From Paracoccaceae bacterium (GTDB taxonomy: Bacteria > Pseudomonadota > Alphaproteobacteria > Rhodobacterales > Rhodobacteraceae), in assembly GCA_007128865.1 (NCBI GenBank), contig SKWP01000015.1, positions 1-6,164 on the forward strand: a stretch of DNA of 6,164 nt, in the 5' to 3' direction. Each line of letters starts with the position of its first letter. Position 1 is the first letter of the stretch. Shown here piece after piece: positions 1-6,164 of the stretch. Below the pieces are notes generated by a model. That model worked only from the letters and a program-made list of their open reading frames with translations, made no database searches and was not told where the DNA came from. The position numbers were made by a program, and so were the translations under genes.

Positions 1-1118
1 CTGCCGCGGTTCTGCGGGGGCTGGTGCCGCAGGCGCCCGAATATGCCCGGCTGATGCATGCCCGCGCCCGGATCGAGGCGCAGATTGCCCGTGGCGGCTG
101 GGGGCCGCAGGTGGGCGCCGCGTCACTGGCGCCGGGCGATTCGGGCCCTGATGTGGTGGCGCTGCGCAACCGGCTGATCGCCATGGGCCACATGGACCGT
201 TCTGCATCGCAGGATTACGATGCAGCGCTGCAGGGTGCGGTGCAGCTGTTCCAGGCCCGCCACGGCCTCGAGGCCGACGGGGTTGCAGGGCGCGCCACCA
301 TGGCCGCCGTCAACACCGCCCCCGAGGAGCGGCTGGGAAGCATCCTTGTCGCGATGGAGCGCGAACGCTGGCTGAACATCCCGCGCGGCGAGCGGCACAT
401 CTGGGTGAACCTGACCGATTTCTCGTCCCGGATCGTGGATCGTGACCGCATCACCTTCGAGACCAGCTCGATCATCGGCGAACGCATCTCGGACCGCCAG
501 ACGCCGGAATTCTCGGAACTGATGACCTATATGGAAATCAACCCCGACTGGACCATTCCGCGCTCCATCGTCGGGCGCAACTATCTGCCGGGGCTGCAGG
601 CCAATCCCTTTGCCCATTCCTATCTGCAGGTGATCGACGGTGCCGGCCGTGTTATCCCGCGCGAGGCGATCGACTTTACCGCCTATTCGGCCCGGACCAT
701 GCCCTTCAACCTGCGCCAGCCGCCGGGGCCGTCGAACCCGCTGGGCAAGGTAAAGTTCATGTTCCCCAACCCTTATGCGATCTATCTGCATGATACGCCG
801 ACGGTATCGCTGTTCAATACCACCGTCCGCACCCATTCGAACGGATGCGTCAGGCTCAAGGATCCCGAGGAATTCGCCTATGTGCTGCTGGCGCCGCAGT
901 CGGACGATCCTGTCGGGCTGTTCAACCGGGTCTGGCGCAGCGGCGAACAGACGCGGGTGTATCTGGACAATCCGGTGCCGGTTCATCTGGTCTACCGGAC
1001 TGCCTTTACCGACGCCCGCGGCGGCCTGAACTTCCGCGCCGATGTCTATGGGCGCGATGCGCTTGTGCTTGACGCGCTGATCGGTGCCGGGGTGGCCATG
1101 CCGGGCGTCGGCAGCTAA
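1..1118 (+). CDS. L,D-transpeptidase, YcbB/LdtD-like, 5'-truncated by window edge
   Basis: Probable periplasmic L,D-transpeptidase that makes 3-3 (mDap-mDap) cross-links in peptidoglycan. The frame is open from base 3 to the TAA at 1116-1118, giving 371 visible residues. No start codon is assigned, because the GTG at 24 lies inside sequence (LVPQAPEY..L) that still matches the family, so the signal peptide and N-terminal scaffold lie upstream. A peptidoglycan-binding type 1 domain follows (about 126-317: [17 protein letters not shown], then [17 protein letters not shown]). The YkuD catalytic domain covers about 396-960. It includes the family segment [11 protein letters not shown] (about 540-575), YLHDTP (His codon 789-791) and the active-site block [11 protein letters not shown], with the catalytic Cys codon at 846-848. 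The C-terminal PVPVHLVY and YGRDAL blocks also fit YcbB rather than small ErfK-type enzymes. It is intact at the 3' end. It lies 53 bases before lpxD on the same strand, so co-transcription is possible but a hairpin intervenes. Identification of the family is firm; the exact paralogue is not. Confidence 0.93.
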   Translation, partial: AAVLRGLVPQAPEYARLMHARARIEAQIARGGWGPQVGAASLAPGDSGPDVVALRNRLIAMGHMDRSASQDYDAALQGAVQLFQARHGLEADGVAGRATMAAVNTAPEERLGSILVAMERERWLNIPRGERHIWVNLTDFSSRIVDRDRITFETSSIIGERISDRQTPEFSELMTYMEINPDWTIPRSIVGRNYLPGLQANPFAHSYLQVIDGAGRVIPREAIDFTAYSARTMPFNLRQPPGPSNPLGKVKFMFPNPYAIYLHDTPTVSLFNTTVRTHSNGCVRLKDPEEFAYVLLAPQSDDPVGLFNRVWRSGEQTRVYLDNPVPVHLVYRTAFTDARGGLNFRADVYGRDALVLDALIGAGVAMPGVGS

Positions 1119-1126
1119 CAGGGGCA

Positions 1127-1146
1127 GGGGCGGCGCCCGCCGCCCC
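1127..1146. other. Perfect GC-rich inverted repeat between transpeptidase gene and lpxD
   Basis: An 8-base arm GGGGCGGC (1127-1134) and its exact complement GCCGCCCC (1139-1146) flank a 4-base loop, GCCC. All eight pairs are G-C. It starts 9 bases after the transpeptidase stop and ends 16 bases before the lpxD ribosome binding site. No T-run follows, so it is not a classical intrinsic terminator. It could be a 3'-end stabiliser, a partial terminator or attenuator, or chance in GC-rich DNA. Confidence 0.5.
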
Positions 1147-1162
1147 GCAGCTTGCGCGCTCC

Positions 1163-1168
1163 GGAGGT
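1163..1168 (+). promoter_or_regulatory. Shine-Dalgarno site of lpxD
   Basis: GGAGGT lies three bases before the ATG at 1172. It is the strongest ribosome binding site in the window. The spacing is short, but the site favours the ATG at 1172 over the next in-frame ATG at 1208 (residue 13), which has only GGCGGCG just upstream. Confidence 0.7.
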
Positions 1169-1171
1169 CCG

Positions 1172-2320
1172 ATGCACGATGCACCCGATGCCGCCGAAAC
1201 GGCGGCGATGCCCGGCTTCAGCCTTGGCGAGCTGGCCAAAGCGCTCGGCGCGCGGCTGGAAGGGGATGGCGGCCTGCGAATCACCGGCGCGGCCGAACCC
1301 CAGGATGCCGGCCCCGACCGGATAGCGCTGGCCATGAAGCCCGAATACGCCGCGCGCCTGGCCGAAGGGCGCGCGCTTGCGGCCTTGCTGCATGACGGCG
1401 CGGACTGGCGCGCATTGGGGCTGCGGGGTGCGCTTTTCGTGCCGCGCCCGCGCTTTGCCATGGCGCATCTGACCCGCGCGCTGGATCCCGGCCCCGACAT
1501 TGCCCCCGGCATTCATCCGACCGCGGTGATCGACCCGTCCGCAGAGATTGGCGACGGGGCGGCCATCGGCCCTTTGGTGGTAATCGGCGCAGCGGTCCGG
1601 ATCGGGGCGCGGGCACGGATCGCGGCGCATTGCAGCATCGGCGCGGGTGCAGAAATCGGACCCGATGCGCTGCTGCACGCCGGGGTGCGCCTGGGCGCGC
1701 GGGTCCGGATCGGGGCGCGATTCATCGCCCAGCCCGGCGCCGTGATCGGGGGAGACGGGTTTTCCTTTGTCACCCCCGACAAGTCCGCGGTGGAACAGAT
1801 GCGCGAAACCCTTGGCCAGGTGTCCATCCCGCCCAGGGCGCAGGGCTGGACGCGAATTCATTCGCTGGGTTCGGTGCAGATCGGCGATGACGTGGAAATC
1901 GGCGCCAACAGCACCATCGACCGCGGGACCATCCGCGATACCGAGATCGGCTCGGGCACCCGGATCGACAACCTCGTGCATGTCGGACACAATGTCCGGA
2001 TCGGCCGCGACTGCATGCTGTGCGGGCAGGTCGGCATTGCCGGATCGGCCGTGATCGGTGATCGCGTGGTGCTGGGCGGACAGGTCGGGGTGAACGACAA
2101 CATCCATGTCGGTAATGATGTCATCGCCGCGGGCGGCAGCGACATCTACACCAATGCACCGGCCGGGCGGGTGCTGATGGGGTCGCCGGCGATACGGATG
2201 GAGCAGCAGCTTGAGACCTACAAGGCGCTGCGCAGGCTGCCGCGGCTGCTGCGCCGGCTCGAAGCGGCCGAAAAGGCCGCGCGCCACAAATCTGTTCCCA
2301 AGACAGGCGACAATGACTAG
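1172..2320 (+). CDS. lpxD: LpxD, UDP-3-O-acyl-glucosamine N-acyltransferase
   Basis: Cytoplasmic acyltransferase of the third step of lipid A synthesis. It moves a 3-hydroxyacyl (or possibly 3-oxoacyl) chain from ACP to the 2-amino group of UDP-3-O-acyl-glucosamine. The protein has 382 residues, longer than E. coli LpxD (341). Residues about 16-110 form the N-terminal uridine-binding domain ([28 protein letters not shown]). Residues about 115-340 are a left-handed beta-helix of hexapeptide repeats ([VI]xIGxx), with the family block GGDGFSF (193-199) and TIDRGTI (248-254). His273 in HVGHNVRIG matches the catalytic His239 of E. coli. The C-terminal tail (about 345-372) is helical and Arg/Lys-rich ([14 protein letters not shown]), as expected for the ACP-recognition helices. 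Odd points are an insertion of about 20 residues near 203-223 and VNDNI (307-311), where E. coli has INGHM. The gene ends 27 bases before an ACP gene. Alone from this window I cannot tell whether it is the genome's only lpxD. Confidence 0.95.
   Translation: MHDAPDAAETAAMPGFSLGELAKALGARLEGDGGLRITGAAEPQDAGPDRIALAMKPEYAARLAEGRALAALLHDGADWRALGLRGALFVPRPRFAMAHLTRALDPGPDIAPGIHPTAVIDPSAEIGDGAAIGPLVVIGAAVRIGARARIAAHCSIGAGAEIGPDALLHAGVRLGARVRIGARFIAQPGAVIGGDGFSFVTPDKSAVEQMRETLGQVSIPPRAQGWTRIHSLGSVQIGDDVEIGANSTIDRGTIRDTEIGSGTRIDNLVHVGHNVRIGRDCMLCGQVGIAGSAVIGDRVVLGGQVGVNDNIHVGNDVIAAGGSDIYTNAPAGRVLMGSPAIRMEQQLETYKALRRLPRLLRRLEAAEKAARHKSVPKTGDND
1594..1719 (+). repeat. 18-base exact direct repeat inside the lpxD beta-helix
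   Basis: GGTCCGGATCGGGGCGCG occurs at 1594-1611 and again at 1702-1719. The two copies start 108 bases (36 residues) apart, which is exactly two 18-residue coils of the left-handed beta-helix. They encode the equivalent turns VRIGAR at residues 142-147 and 178-183. This fits the repetitive protein fold, and may mark an internal duplication or simply constrained codon choice. It is not a mobile or regulatory repeat. Confidence 0.75.
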
Positions 2321-2347
2321 AACAGCGGCAGCCAACCGGGGGCACGA

Positions 2348-2620
2348 ATGACGCAGGACGTGCGCGACAGGGTCATCGCCATCATTGCCGAACAGGCGGT
2401 GCTCGAACCGGCAGACGTCGGACCCGAGTCGACGCTCGAAGAGCTTGGCATCGACAGCCTCGGCGTGGTCGAGGCGGTGTTTGCCATCGAGGAGGCTTTC
2501 GATATCTCGGTTCCCTTCAACGCCAACAATCCCGAAACCGGCGAATTCGACATCTCGTCGGTGGGGGCGATCGTGGCGGCGGTGGAACGACTGATTGCCG
2601 AGCAACGGGATCGGGGCTGA
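2348..2620 (+). CDS. Acyl carrier protein, divergent (AcpXL-like loop)
   Basis: Small acidic carrier protein of 90 residues that carries acyl chains on a 4'-phosphopantetheine arm. The attachment motif is GIDSLGVVE (34-42), with Ser37 (codon AGC at 2456-2458) as the modified serine. Helix II and what follows read VEAVFAIEEAFDISVPF. It differs from housekeeping AcpP in two ways. The usual Asp after DSL is Gly, and the region after helix II is longer (NANNPETGEF, about 58-67), reminiscent of AcpXL, the special ACP for very-long-chain lipid A acylation in rhizobia. That likeness is from memory, not alignment. The ATG at 2348 is preceded by a GGGGG run (2338-2342) five bases upstream. The lpxD gene lies 27 bases before it and the ketosynthase ATG 7 bases after its TGA, so the three are very probably one operon. 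I infer a dedicated ACP for lipid A acyl supply; use in another lipid or secondary-metabolite pathway is possible. Confidence 0.92.
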   Translation: MTQDVRDRVIAIIAEQAVLEPADVGPESTLEELGIDSLGVVEAVFAIEEAFDISVPFNANNPETGEFDISSVGAIVAAVERLIAEQRDRG

Positions 2621-2627
2621 CCGCGGC

Positions 2628-6079
<3,452 letters not shown>

Positions 6080-6080
6080 C

Positions 6081-6164
6081 GTGGTGGCGGGGCGCCCCGA
6101 AATCCTGTTTCCGCTGTTTGCATCGGTCGAGACCCTGCCCGGCATCGGCCCGAAGGGGGCAAAG
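6081..6164 (+). CDS. recG: ATP-dependent DNA helicase RecG, N-terminal fragment (runs off window)
   Basis: Only the first 28 codons are visible. The predicted start GRPEILFPLFASVETLPG, continuing GIGPKGAK, matches the N-terminus I know for alphaproteobacterial RecG, including the LPGIGPK hairpin element at the start of the wedge region. RecG unwinds branched DNA and remodels stalled replication forks. The start is either of two adjacent GTG codons (6081 or 6084). The first lies one base after the ligA TAG, implying translational coupling in a ligA-recG repair operon. No clear Shine-Dalgarno site is seen (only GCGGG in the ligA tail). The call rests on a short segment; no catalytic helicase motifs are in the window. 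Confidence 0.78.
   Translation, partial: MVAGRPEILFPLFASVETLPGIGPKGAK

Noticed and set aside
24..26. GTG at 24 as the real start of the transpeptidase
   Set aside because: Codons before it stay open to the window edge and the sequence around it fits the interior of the YcbB family; no signal peptide follows it.
123..1184. Open frame of 353 codons on the - strand opposite the transpeptidase
   Set aside because: Antisense to a gene with complete catalytic motifs; composition is typical of a shadow frame and no domain is recognisable.
2595..2627. TTG start for the ketosynthase overlapping the ACP gene
   Set aside because: It adds 11 residues without family support; the ATG at 2628 begins the canonical MRRVAITG start.

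Overview
The window is a high-GC, densely packed stretch of bacterial chromosome with every recognisable gene on the + strand. The proteins resemble alphaproteobacterial homologues, most likely Rhodobacterales (a Paracoccus/Rhodobacter-type organism). This rests on the LpxD C-terminal half, the YcbB-type L,D-transpeptidase, and the adjacent ligA and recG genes. The assignment comes from remembered family patterns, not a search.

Layout: the 3' part of a YcbB/LdtD-like L,D-transpeptidase (1-1118, beginning before the window); a 53-base gap with a perfect GC-rich inverted repeat; lpxD (1172-2320); a small divergent acyl carrier protein (2348-2620); a FabF/NodE-type beta-ketoacyl-ACP synthase (2628-3836); a 101-base GC-rich gap; NAD-dependent DNA ligase ligA (3938-6079); and, one base after its stop, the first 28 codons of a probable recG (6081-6164 and beyond). 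There are no gene-free stretches over about 100 bases. I saw no tRNA, rRNA, mobile element, CRISPR array or origin.

The window splits into two functional halves. The first concerns the cell envelope: peptidoglycan 3-3 cross-linking, then a tight lpxD-ACP-ketosynthase set with gaps of 27 and 7 bases. The second is DNA replication and repair (ligA-recG).

The part most worth following up is the lpxD-ACP-ketosynthase set. LpxD N-acylates the lipid A precursor from an acyl-ACP. Here it sits beside its own non-housekeeping ACP, which has an AcpXL-like extended loop, and a condensing enzyme whose acyl pocket appears opened by an alanine. Lipid A of Rhodobacter and relatives is known to carry amide-linked 3-oxotetradecanoate, and a ketosynthase makes exactly a 3-oxoacyl-ACP. 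A dedicated route from ketosynthase through special ACP to LpxD is therefore a testable hypothesis, not an established fact.
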